Assembly: GCA_019671135.1 (NCBI GenBank)
Contig: JAHRHY010000006.1
Location: 2,418,001 to 2,482,000 of the forward strand
DNA from: Linnemannia hyalina
Lineage: Eukaryota > Mortierellomycota > Mortierellomycetes > Mortierellales > Mortierellaceae
Direction: 5' to 3'
DNA length: 64,000 nucleotides
Of this stretch, positions 48,501 through 59,632 are shown in pieces. The notes under the pieces were generated by a model, which was given only the letters and a program-made list of their open reading frames with translations, ran no database searches and was not told the DNA's origin. How positions within the stretch are numbered: the stretch's first letter is position 1; the number at the start of each line of letters is the position of its first letter. The position numbers and the translations under genes were made by a program.

Positions 48501-50462
48501 TTGGACTCTTCAGAGGTATGTAGTCATCTCGAACACCACTAGAAAAAGCGTTCCTGTGATGCTGCAGTCAACCATTGCTGACACCTTCCATTTTTCCTTG
48601 TAGCAAGAGGAGGACGCTGAAGCGACAGGACTTTACAGTGGTATCAAATCTATGGTCCAACAAACCCATCCAGATTGCCCAGATAGCTCATGGATCGGAG
48701 GTAAGATGAGTAGTGGATTGTAGGAACTAGAGCAACATATACTGAAAGCTGCATCGCCAGCTAACGCTTTTACCTTTATCAATCCGATCCATACGCCATA
48801 GGAAAATTGAGCTTTGTTGACTCGTTGCTTCAGTCTCTCAGGGAGGATACAACTGAGCGCGTTGTCTTGGTGTCAAACTTCACGCAAACGCTCGATATCT
48901 TGCAAGACATGTGCACCCGACGTCAGTACAAGTTTTTTCGCTTTGATGGGTATGTATTGTCGCGGTATTGTGAGCTTCCCAGCTAGCATTTGCTGTTTGT
49001 GCCATCACTGACTGGCGTTTTGCTTGTTGCTACTAGATCTACACCTGCTCAGAAGCGCCAAGAGCTGGTAGACAAGTTCAACTCCCCATCTTGCCAACAG
49101 TGTAAGCACGAAGTAGTTGCCTCACTTCACGCTCATATCAAATTCACGCGTTTTATGAACTAACTAACAAAATCGCGTTTGTTCTAAAAGTTGTATTTCT
49201 GCTTAGCGCGAAATCTGGTGGCGTAGGTTTGAATCTGATAGGAGCGTCTCGACTGGTGAGTTCTACCATCCTATAATGCTGTTGCCCGGTACAATGGCGA
49301 CTGCGCTGGCTTCTTTCGTCCATGCTAACCCTTCCGGCATCTCCAACCCCGTCGTACAACGTAGATCATGTTTGATATCGAATGGTAAGCAGTTGGCTTC
49401 AATCGAGGACTGTGAGTAAACTTGGTTCAACTGAACAACCCCTAACATCCCAACTGGCGTTGCGAATTGTTATTGTAGGAATCCAAGCGTGGACCAGCAG
49501 GCAATGGCTCGTATCCACAGGGAGGGTCAACTGCGGCCCGTTTTCATCTACCGATTACTCCTGTAAGTGGTCCCTGACTTGGTTTCGGCTCAGCACGACC
49601 GTCATTGCTCCCTAGCATTTTGCACCTATTGTTACGACTGACCCTTTTTTTTTCGTGGCCATAGATCTGGCACCATTGAAGAAAAGATGTACCAGCGACA
49701 AATGACTAAGATTGGACTCAGTGACGCCCTCATGGTACGAACCCCCTTTTCACCTCCATGTCTAGTTCCTCCTCTCCTCTTTGTTTCCTTCTCCGTGTTT
49801 GCTTTTGTTTGTTTGTGTTCTCGTGTGTTTGTGTACCAGATCAGGTTTATCCTAATTCGCATTACCTCATTTTTCTTCATTTGCGAACGCGTACATAGGA
49901 TGGCAAGGCAGCAGAGCGCCTGGACAAGTTCTCGAAGGAAGAGCTGAGGGACCTTTTTACGTTTCATGAGGACGAGACGTGCTTGACTCATTCGCTTCTG
50001 AACTGCGACTGCGCTACCTCCACTTCCACCTCTACCACGTCAGTGCATGCCCGCACTGTGACACCTGGTATAAGAAATCAGGGCGAGCGGGCCTGTTTCT
50101 TAAAAGAGCCGTCAGCAGAACAGGTCAAGAATGAGTTGCTGAAGGAATGGACACATGTTGAGGTGGATTCTTGGAGGAAAATGGTTCGACAACAGGGCAA
50201 GGATCCTATAGTGCCAGAGTTGTCTGTGCGAGATCGGATCCTGTGGAAGGTGCTAACAAAGAGGTCGAGCTCTAATCATCTGCGACAGCAAATTACTGGT
50301 GAGAGTGACCAAGAGGAGAATGCTGAGGAGAGCGACGAGGATGAAGGCGATCAGGATGTGAAGGCGGAAGGAGGACGGACCAGCGAGGGTAGTGTTGTTA
50401 GCTTTGTGTTCCTCCGATCTGGTGCATCCATGACGACGACTGCAGGTGAAGTGGATGGTTGA
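45544..50462 (+). CDS. RDH54: Rdh54/RAD54B-type Swi2/Snf2 recombination translocase
   Basis: Nineteen exons: 45544-46166, 46267-46310, 46404-46458, 46541-46619, 46708-46795, 46889-47346, 47428-47559, 47647-47954, 48047-48056, 48160-48232, 48340-48515, 48604-48700, 48802-48949, 49037-49101, 49191-49255, 49365-49384, 49479-49562, 49665-49734 and 49899-50462, 1,052 residues. It drives Rad51/Dmc1-dependent strand invasion and strips Rad51 from DNA. Motifs: LADEMGLGKT (about 405-414), DEGH (about 512), LTGTPIQNDLGEFFAMIDF, LFILRRT, LVSNFTQTLDILQ, LLSAKSGGVGLNLIGASRL and ARIHREGQ. KKHKTWDGDG and the C-terminal LFTFHEDETCLTHSLLNCDC point to RDH54/RAD54B, not RAD54. The N-terminus starts MQRAAAPSQ, like RAD54B, and has three F(K/R)SP motifs. 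Exon 9 has only 10 nt. Confidence 0.95.
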
Positions 50463-50843
50463 ATGTTTCCCTGGCTAGTGTAGACACGCGTGTGAAATTG
50501 TGAACCATCGCACAGTCCACACACACACACACTAGTTTGTTCCAGCTTTCTTTGAGGTACAAGTCGCAACCAATCAACAAGGCCTTTTTTGTCATCTCAT
50601 CTTTCGTTTCCACACCATATCCATATCAGACTTTAGATGTCTTTTTTTGTTCCACCCCTTTCTTCTCTTCCTCTTCTTCGCACCCGCAACCCCTACCCGC
50701 CCTGCCCGTTGATTGTTTATTTCCAGCCAACCACTTACACACTCGTTCCTCCTCTTTTCTTCTTTGCCCCCTCTTCTTCCCACCACCCTCACTTTCTCAT
50801 ACCCGCCTGTCTCAGTCGCGACTACCTACAATAAAAACTGGCC
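50463..50843. other. RDH54 3' region and promoter of the DHHC gene
   Basis: 381 nt with a short CA run near 50518 and a pyrimidine-rich right half. No gene was seen. Confidence 0.4.
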
Positions 50844-53250
50844 ATGTCTGGCCTGCATCCTCCTCTACAGGGCAACGGACTCGACAATGAACCCTACAGG
50901 ACCGTTGCCCCAACTACTACCACAACAACTATTGCTGCTACACCCGCCATTTCGACAGCAACACCGTCAACAACAACAACATCAACCACAACATCATCAG
51001 GAGCCGTCGCACTAGAGATTGGTGGCTACAAGGTCCACCCGTCAGCCTTGGCCCCAAACACCACCATTACTGGATCCTCATCCAGCGCATTCACCACCAT
51101 GACCACAGGACAGCTCGCTGCTACCCTGGCAGCAAACGACTCTCTCCGGAACAACAACCACAACAACAACAATACCAATAATAACGACCGGTCCGGTCGC
51201 CCCAACTCTTCCGACTCGAGCTTTATTTCTGACTTTGTTGTACGGCTACTGCCAATTGCCTTGGGCTCGCTGGTGGGCTATATCGTTTACGTCTACAATG
51301 TCCGTCTCTGCAGTAAGTCAATCGCCTGTTGACTCTGTTACCGCCGTTGTTGTTGTCGTCGCCGCTTCAATTCCTTCTTTCAGAGCGCATTGACTCGTCG
51401 TCTATTGTCCAACCACCGTCGACAGTCTTCTGACCTTTTTTCTTCACCCCTTTTCTTGTCATTGACTTCATAGTTGATTATATCCTGCATTTTCTCAACC
51501 AGCCCGTCCAAGCAGGTACACATTTCAGCAATCGGAGGACGACGTGGATATCGAAAACGGTCAGGGATCAACAATGACAACGGAGCAAAACTGCGCAAAG
51601 CGGGAACTGATCGACAGTTGTCTATGGATATCTTGTTTCTCAACGCTTTTTATTAGGAATCTACTTGGGCGTGCTCAATGTGTTTGCACTGTTGTTTTAT
51701 GTATCGTATGCCCGCACCATATTTAATAACCCTGGAACTCCCTTGAAGGTAAGTGAGCTGTCCACTTCAAGGGCCATCTCGATCACTTTCATTACTCAAG
51801 ACTCTTTTGTTTTTCGTGACACGAAGGAAAGTAATCAGGAATTAATTGTCATCACCTTTCTTTTCCACTACAGCCACCGAAACGGAATCCGCTTCCTCCT
51901 ATCCCTCCTACCACGACTCCATACCGTGCACAACCTGCAGGAAAAGGAGACGCCTCTAATTCGAGCAGGAACAACAATGGTCATTCTGCGCTTCAACCTG
52001 TCAGCAGTACCACGCCACTGCTACCATCGACACAATCTGGCGATCAGTCGACTTTGTTCTCGAGATACCAGACCATGAAGCAATCAACGTTGCTCAACAT
52101 TACGGATGGACAGGGACAGGGACAATCACAGGATATCGAAGCGGCACACGAGGCGCCTGCTGCGACTCTGAGCATTTCCAAGAAGGACGGCAGCCCTCGC
52201 TGGTGCGAGCTGTGTCAGATTGTCAAGCCAGACCGCTGTCATCACTGCAAGGAATGCGACCAGTGTGTGCTCAGGATGGATCACCATTGCCCATGGGTTA
52301 ACAGCTGCATTGGATACAACAACTTGAAATTCTTTTACCTCTTCCTCCTGTATGCCTCACTGCTGTCGATCTGGGTCATCAGCACTACTATTCCGATCTT
52401 TGTCACGGCCTATTCTCGATGTGAGCAGAACAGCCTTTTCGCATGGATGCAACCGGACGGACTTCAGCACCCATCCGACTGCGTCTTTGATGTGCAATGG
52501 GCAGTGATTACAGTGCTATCGTTTTTCCTGACTGCGTTTATCATACCCCTGACAGCGGCCCATACGATTTATATTCTCAACAACCGGACCACCATCGAAT
52601 CACTACAGGATGCCAGGAGCACCTTTATTCGCGTTCAGTACAGGAATGTGAACCCTGCGTCGATGTATGCGCCCGGAGTCTCACCTCCCAGGTTCAACGT
52701 CGTTTTGGTACAGCCTGGCGAAAGCATGTGGGATCGAGGTTCCTGGAACGCCAACTGGAAAGGAATCATGGGTCCATCCTGGTGGCTATGGTTTCGTAAG
52801 TGTGCCTTTCAATTAAGTTGCATCCCTGTATCGCATTGGGTTGTTGCGCGTAACTCACACTTTTTTTTCTCCTATTGTTCATTTGATGTAGTGCCGTATG
52901 CAAACACTCCGGGAGATGGCATCCATGAAGTCTACAATGAGCGCGTGTATGAGAGACTGGTAGCAGCTCCACAGACAGGATATGGCCAGCCTTCAGTGAG
53001 ACCTCTGGGTAGTCGTGGGTATGGTTCAGGAGCAACGGATGCGGTGTCAAGTCAGTCGACGTTGATTCCAGGATCGACATACTCGACTTTACCACCGGCG
53101 ACATTGTCATTGGCTGTTCCGTTAGGGAGTGGTGGATGGTCCAAACCTAGGACAAGTGAGGAGAGTGAGGAGAGTGAGTCGAGCATAGGCAGTCTTGGAC
53201 GGTCTCTTCCTACACCCCATTCATCACCTCGCATGGAACCACGGGATTAG
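50844..53250 (+). CDS. DHHC-type protein S-palmitoyltransferase
   Basis: Five exons: 50844-51312, 51474-51515, 51657-51748, 51874-52795 and 52892-53250, 627 residues. It transfers palmitate to Cys of membrane proteins. The Cys-rich domain (about 312-355) reads CELCQIVKPDRCHHC then CVLRMDHHCPWVNSCIGYNN, with the catalytic DHHC at 337-340; TTIES matches the TTxE motif after the last membrane segment. Two membrane spans lie before it (FVVRLLPIALGSLVGYIVYV and ILHFLNQPVQAGIYLGVLNV onward) and two after. The N-terminal 120 residues are a Thr/Ser/Asn-rich disordered tail with poly-Asn, and the C-terminus is a Ser/Glu-rich cytosolic tail. The first conserved part NNPGTP precedes a long Pro/Asn linker. 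The family member (Pfa3-like or other) is unclear. Intron 4 (96 nt) is a multiple of three and has no stop. Confidence 0.92.
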
Positions 53251-53481
53251 TTGACGCGTCAGAAGTAATAAACATTTGACTTGACTCCACTCTTTTATAG
53301 TTTAAGAAATGAGATGATACGGAAAAATGACGAGCTTGTGGCTGACAAAACCCTGAACCCTGGCTCCCTGTGTTTCTTCGGAGTGCGATTAGAAAAACGA
53401 GAATAAGAAAAAAAGGCATAACTCTCCCCGGGTGGTGGCACAAATAAAGGAAGGAACATGGCTTCCTCTTTTGGTAGGGTC

Positions 53482-53512
<31 letters not shown>

Positions 53513-54164
53513 TGGCGATGTTCGCGATGGGGGATAATTTACCGTTGACTGATGTTGCGCTTGGTGTTCAGGTCGTCGTTGGAGAGACGAGGGTGTGGAC
53601 CGATGGTTCTTCTTCTCATTGATGATGGTACCTGAACTGATAACGGCCAGTTGAATCAGACGCAATGGAGAGTGATATTTTGTGTGAGATTCAGGGACCG
53701 TTAAAACAACACATGCGCATGATTTGTTCCTTCCGATCTTGAACGTTGTAAGGAGGCAATTGTGTATGACTGTTACAACAAGATTATGCAAACCCATTAT
53801 TGGCGCAATGCATTGCTGGTGAGATAGGCTACCTGGCTTGGTTGGTCTGGGTAAATGGACTGGATGCTCTCTCGCATTGTCAAAAATAAGGGCTCAAAAC
53901 TCCCACGAAGACACACAAGCCGCGTCTTCTTTTTTTTCATTGCTTCATTTGTCTTCGTTATCATCGCTTTCCCTTTTCCTCCTCTTCTTCTTTCTTCTCT
54001 TTCTCGTTCACGCCCATCCTTCCCTTCTCACGCTCAACTCGCACCGTCTGTCTCTCTCTACCCCCTCTTCATCTTTCAATTTGTACATATCATTGCCCAT
54101 AACACACAAGCGCACTTCATTGTAAATACATCCCCCCCCACCCTCCCTGTCTCCTCCGCCCACC
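53251..54164. other. Intergenic region between the DHHC and amidohydrolase genes
   Basis: Holds a 28-T tract at 53486-53513 and a pyrimidine-rich stretch at 53925-54060 before the next start. No gene was seen. Confidence 0.45.
53486..53513. repeat. Poly-T tract
   Basis: Twenty-eight T in a row; its length may be unreliable in the assembly. Confidence 0.9.
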
Positions 54165-57100
54165 ATGGCAGACTACCAACACCTCCCTCAGGACGACTAC
54201 GAAGGTGACCACGCCCCAAGAACAGGCACATCCTTCCCCCGCAACCTCAAAAAGGCGCTCTCCAAACGAAGCAACGTCGTTCTCCTGGCCACCGCAGCCG
54301 TTGCCATCCTCGCCGCCTCGACCTTCTGGCTTGGCTCCTCCAACGAATGGTCCCACCACCCGACCCATTTCGAAACCGTCGGTATCTCAGCTGAACGATT
54401 CCAATACGGTTTGGACAAGTGTGAGCAGATCCATCGCAAGGACAAGCACACGTATCCTGGGGCTGAGACGAGGACTTTTAATCCTCGGTTTGTTAATGGG
54501 ACGAAGCCTACGTTGTTTAAGAACGGATTTATCTTTGATGGCGTCAATGAGGCCATTAAGGGCGATGTGTTGGTGGACCAGGGCGTTGTTGTGAAGATGG
54601 GTGAGTCTGTTGAGGTACCTGAGGATGCGGTTGTTGTTGATCTGAAGGGACATATCCTCACCCCTGGCATCGTTGACATGCACAGGTAAGAAGAGCGCTG
54701 ATTTTTGTTCATGTTCATGCATGATTTTGCTTTGTTCGCTCTTTGACAAACACTGACTGACCCTTTCTTTGGGGGGTCTATCGAAGCCATCTGGGAGTGT
54801 TCTCGATGCCAATTCTCGATGCGACAAACGACTTTAACGAGATGACAGATCCCCTGGTTCCCTTTGCCCGGTCCATCGACGGCTTCAACCCCAGTGATGT
54901 AGCCAGAGAGCGCGCCGTCTCGGGCGGTATCACCAGCATCCTCGTCCTCCCCGGGTCCAGCAACCTCATGGGCGGAGAGGCCTATGCTTTCAAACTGCGA
55001 TTGCCTGACACTCTCAGCACCGAGGACATGCTTATCGAGTACGGAAACAAAGACAAGTGGCGCTACATGAAGATGGCCTGTGGCGAGAACCCCAAGAACC
55101 GATATGGTCACCAGGCTCGTATGCCTAGCACTCGTCTCGGCGAAGGGTGGTTGTTCCGTGAGAGGTTTTCAAAGGCGACCACGCTCAAGCGTGCACAGGA
55201 CGATTGGTGCGCTGCTGCGGGTGCCTTGCCCAAATATGGGCGCCATCGTCTAGCGGCTCCCTTCCCTGAGGAGCTGCAGTATGAGAGTTTGGTTGGCCTG
55301 CTTCGAGGTGATGTCCGCCTAAATGTGCATTGTTATGAGACCCATGATATCGAGGCTATGGTTGACCATTCGAACGAGTTCGAGTTTGAGATCAAGGCCT
55401 TCCACCATGCTTTGGATGCTTATCGTGTCCCTGATATTCTCAAGCGTGCTTACAACAATGTCCCAATGGTCGCCACCTTTGCTGCCAAGTTCGGGTACCG
55501 TCTTGTCCACTTTTTTGCTCTTTATTTTTGGCGTGCTATGCTTCATTTGTGGCAAATTACTAAAAATATTTTACCATCCTCTCTTTGCTCTTTTGACATG
55601 CAAAAAAAAACCAGATACAAGAAGGAGGCGTTCCAGGCGTCGGTCTTATCGCCAAAGATCCTGGTGGACGCCGGCATCGCCGTCGCAATGAAGAGCGACC
55701 ACCCCATCGTCGACTCCCAGCACCTCATCTATCAGGCAGCAATGGCCCACCACTACGGTCTGACCGAACTCCAGGCCCTGGCTTCGGTCACCTCTGTCCC
55801 CGCCAAGGCCCTGGGTCTTGAACACCGGATCGGCAAGATTGCGGTCGGCATGGATGCAGATTTGGTCATCTGGGAGAAGCACCCTCTCTCACTCGGTGCT
55901 CACCCTCTCCAGGTCTACATTGACGGTATTGCGCAGATCAAGAATGTCGATCCTGAGGACTGGTCTGAGCAAGGCGAGCCTTTGAAGTTTGAGGAGTCAC
56001 CCGAATTGGTGGTCCCCAAGGCCAAGGATGCTTGCTCGGCCAACTCCAAGGACGCGGTCTTTACGGGTATCAAGAAAATCATCCGTGAGGAAGGCGAGGA
56101 AGTCAGCGCCAAGGGCGAGCTGGTAGTAGTGGTCAGGAATGGACAAGTCGTCTGCTCTGGTCTGTGCCGCCAGTACTCGAACAAGGATGTTGCAGTTTAT
56201 GACTTGGGCGGTGAGGGTGTTGTCGTGCCATCATTGTTGTCGGTCGGTACCAAATTCCTGGGTCTGCTGGAGATCCCCCCTGAGCAGAGAACGGGCGATG
56301 GCGCATTGAACTTGCAACCTGTTGTTATTAATGCGGCGGATGGACTTAAGTTTGGAGGACACCATATGGATGAGGCGTACAAGGCTGGTGTTCTTGTGGG
56401 CGTTACTGCTCCCTTCTCGCAGCATGTCGTCCAGGGTGTCTCTGTCGCCTTTTCCACCGGCGCCGAAGATGGTATGTCTCTCTTTTTCTTTATTTATTTT
56501 TCTCGACCGAAACAAAGGCAAATGTTAATACTTGCATCGTTAATTTTCCCTTGGCAAAATAGCATTGTCAGGAAAGAACGCTGTGTTAAAGGAACAAGTC
56601 GCACTGCATGTCAGGATCGGCCAAGAGTCCAAATCAACTCTCTTCCCCACAATCTCCTCCCAGATCCACTTCCTCCGCTCATCCCTCTACAAGGGTCTCT
56701 CCAACGTCTTCAACACCGACGATGTCTTCGCCCAGGCCGCACGAGGCAGCCTCCCCCTAGTCATTGAAGTCTACAACCGCGATGAAATCATCCGTGTCGT
56801 CCAGATCAAGGCCGAACTCGAGAAGCAAGGTGCTCATATCCGATTGGTCCTCTTGGGCGCGACCGAGGCCTGGACAGTCGCCGACTACCTCGCTAAAGAA
56901 AACGTGAGCGTCATCCTGCAACCCTACCACTGCACCCCTAACCAATGGACCGCGCAGCGCTGCCTCCCTGGCGCACCTCTCACCAAGGAGACTGGCCTCT
57001 CTGCACTCCACAAGGCCGGCGTTCAAGTCGGACTGTCAGCTTTCGAGTTTGAAGATCTTCGACAAATGTCTTGGTTTGCGGGTTGGGCACGTTCCGATCT

Positions 57101-57293
57101 GGGATTGACTGAAAAGGAAGCTGTTGGATTGGTGAGCTGGAACTTGGCCAAGATTGTGGGTCTTTCGAAGGGTGCTGTTGAGGCGGCAGGGGTTGTGATC
57201 TTTAATGGTAGTCCGTTTGAGTTTGGACCCAAGGTTGCGGCTATTGTTGGTGGCGGTAAGCCGGGTATTGAGTGCAATCCACGCGCTTTTTAG
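54165..57293 (+). CDS. Membrane-anchored amidohydrolase-superfamily protein
   Basis: Four exons: 54165-54685, 54787-55494, 55615-56471 and 56563-57293, 938 residues. Residues 36-57 form one membrane span after a short basic cytosolic tail (type II topology), placing the body in the secretory lumen or outside the cell. The body begins with the amidohydrolase pattern: TLFKNGFIFDG, KGHILTPGIVDMHSHLGV with the metal-binding HxH at 173-175, SGGITSILVLPGSSN, VHCYETHDIE, a later MKSDHP, and GKIAVGMDADLVIWEKHP. A second, related module fills the C-terminal third (GVLVGVTAPFS, NLAKIVGLSKGAVE), as in fungal proteins often listed as imidazolonepropionase-like or CE9-type. The substrate is unknown. Intron 2 (120 nt) is a multiple of three without a stop. 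Confidence 0.88.
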
Positions 57294-57473
57294 GTATCCT
57301 CTCTTGTTTCGTTTCTGTCATAGTTGAAATAAAAAAACAATGATATCTTATACATACTCCACGTCCCCCAACTCGAAGCGCGTTACATTCACTGGCATGA
57401 TGGCGCCTTGCCAAGAGTGACCATGAACTGGTGAAAAAATAAAAGAGTCGCCATACAAAAAAAAAATATCGCT
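57294..57473. other. 3' region of the amidohydrolase gene
   Basis: Ends in an A tract and the tRNA-Arg gene on the other strand. Nothing else was seen. Confidence 0.4.
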
Positions 57474-57546
57474 CGCCCACGCTAGGACTCGAACCTAGAA
57501 CTTTCACCTTAGGAGGGAGATGGAATATCCATTTTCCCACGAGGGC
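57474..57546 (-). tRNA. tRNA-Arg(CCU), with two U-U oppositions
   Basis: The minus strand gives acceptor GCCCTCG/CGTGGGC (six pairs and one T-T), anticodon stem TCTCC/GGTGA (four pairs and one T-T) with loop CTCCTAA (anticodon CCT), and a perfect T arm CTAGG-TTCGAGT-CCTAG. No intron. It would read AGG. The two mismatches may mean a weak or decaying gene. Confidence 0.8.
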
Positions 57547-57683
57547 GTGATTTGATAATATCGCGAATTTCGATTTGTCTCTTTGTAGCACTGCTGCGCC
57601 ACCAATTGTTCGATGAAATATGCGTGACTGGTATATGCTAAATAAAAATATCTAAAAAAACGTTTACATCAAGAAATCAGAAA

Positions 57684-57757
57684 GTTTGTATGGTGTAGTT
57701 GGTTATCACGTCTGTCTAACACACAGACGGTCCTCGGTTCAAGTCCGAGTACAAACA
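57684..57757 (+). tRNA. tRNA-Val(AAC), copy 2
   Basis: Identical to the tRNA at 43740-43813 over its whole length, anticodon AAC; ACTTTT follows. The flanks differ beyond a few bases, so it is a dispersed copy, not a recent block duplication. Confidence 0.96.
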
Positions 57758-59632
57758 CTTTTGTCCCGGCGGGAACCTTTTTTTTTTTTTTTTTTGAGCT
57801 GGCTGGCTGCTGCATCTTGATCGAGTGAGTAACCAAACGTTTCTCCTTTCTTTTTGTTCATAATGACAAGCAAAGAGGTATGATGAATTGAAAAAACTAG
57901 TCTCACGACCTTTTTGCTGTCTTTTCTTTTAGCAGTTGAAAGCGGATCGAGTGAAAGAAAAATGCTATCGAAAAAAAGTAGGGGGACGGAAGAAAGGTTT
58001 GCCGCTTCGAACATGTGAAATAGAAAACTCTCTTGTCCCTCCACTCCCTTCTCTCTATTTTTTTTTCTTGTTTACGGTTATCTCCACAAAGTTAACTTGG
58101 GCAGTCAGGTAGCATGGGCGAATTAGCCATACCAGTCAGGCACAGGTACAAAACACAAAACATAAACAAATCAAACGATAAAATTGTTCTCTCTTGTTAT
58201 TGTGTGCTTTACAGAAACAAAGAAAGTGCGGGGATGATCGATCCATTCTGGAGTAGAGTTCTGAGAGGTTCTGTGTTCTTGTTTTCTAGCGGTTTATCGT
58301 TTGTGCAAGCGAAGAGTGAGAAATAAAAGTGGGGTGTGTGGGAAGGGGCTCCACTCTGTGTTTCCTTTTGTTGACCACGGATGGAGTTGGGATCGACTAT
58401 CGGGTGTCGATTGGCCCTCCCGAAGGCATTGTTTTACTTCAGGGCGTTGTTCAGGAACAGAACTGTTTCCTTGGAGCCGATTTTCTCTTTTAATTCTTGC
58501 ATCTTGCTATGTGTTGTCCCGGTTCTACCCATTGGGCGCTTGATCCCTATTGGCACAGTTATGCAGCTAATTTGTAGAGAATGTCTTGGAAAGGCTATGT
58601 AGGAGTGTGGCGATGGACAGAAGGTGCATCAATTGGTCTGAGAGGAGCACGAACGGGTACACGAAAAAAAAGAGTAGAAAAAATAAGAGAGATGAAATAT
58701 AAAAAAAAGGGCAGGGACACATAGTTGAATTGATGTCTGGGTTCCAAGTCAAACGGAGAGAAGAAAGTCCAATCGGGCGACGAGGATGGAATTGAAAAGG
58801 TCGTCCGTCCGTCCCTGTTTGGTGGATGCCGAGACAAGGAAGAAAGAAGTGAAAGGACGAGCGAAGAGGGGGAAGCGAGAGAGTGTAGAGTAATGAACTG
58901 ACTGAGTAAAAGGTTTTAGGGTTCAACAACAGAAGGGCAGGGCATATTTTATTTGTTTGCACATGGATACAACTAAAGCTTTAGTGAGTCGTGCCTGAAT
59001 CCAAAAGAAAAAAAAAATCATCAAAGAGGAGAGTAAAAATAAAAAATATTGCGTACGGAGGTGGAGTTGTTTGCTCAAAGTGGCAGCGGCTTGCTTGCGG
59101 GGTTTTGCGGGGTCGCTCATCGTGGGATTCCCTTACGCGGTCTATTCTTGTGTGCTTTCCTGACTCGAGAAGGAGTAAGGGTGGACGAGGGATGAGTGCA
59201 ACTATGGAAGAAGGGGTTGTCTGAGGTGGAGAGTGTCGAACGTGGAAGGAATTGAGCGAAAAGAGAATGAAGGGTGAGTTGTGTTAGTGGTACCACAACA
59301 AGAGGGCAAAAGGTGTGTGTCAGGTATAAGCAAGCACAAGGTGTTTGGAAGCAGAGCAGAATTGCGCACATGTGGGTTCCTTGACACGCCCCTGTGCAGG
59401 GCAGGAGGGTCAAGGAAATAAAGCCAAATAATTTGATGACTGACTGACTGACTGACTGACTGCCAGACACCAACCAGTTCGCGCCCCTGTGCCCAGCCTC
59501 GACCCGATCTTTCGTCTTTTCTTCATCTCCTTTTCTCATTTCTTTTCTTCTTTTCCTTCTTTTCCTCTTTTTCTTCTTCTCATTCCCTCTCCTCTCTCCA
59601 TACCCTCCTCCTTCCATCACAAAACTCTCACA
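57758..59632. other. Intergenic region, 1.9 kb
   Basis: No gene was recognised. It has a T tract at 57778-57795, a GACT microsatellite at 59436-59462 and a pyrimidine-rich leader region from about 59510. Confidence 0.45.
59436..59462. repeat. GACT tetranucleotide microsatellite
   Basis: About six to seven GACT units, 170 nt upstream of the aspartate aminotransferase start. Confidence 0.9.

Noticed and set aside
54197..55111. 304-codon open frame on the minus strand
   Set aside because: Antisense to conserved amidohydrolase exons and spanning its intron; no conserved content.
58114..58602. Small overlapping plus-strand frames after the second tRNA-Val
   Set aside because: Short, no bias or homology recognised, no splice partners.
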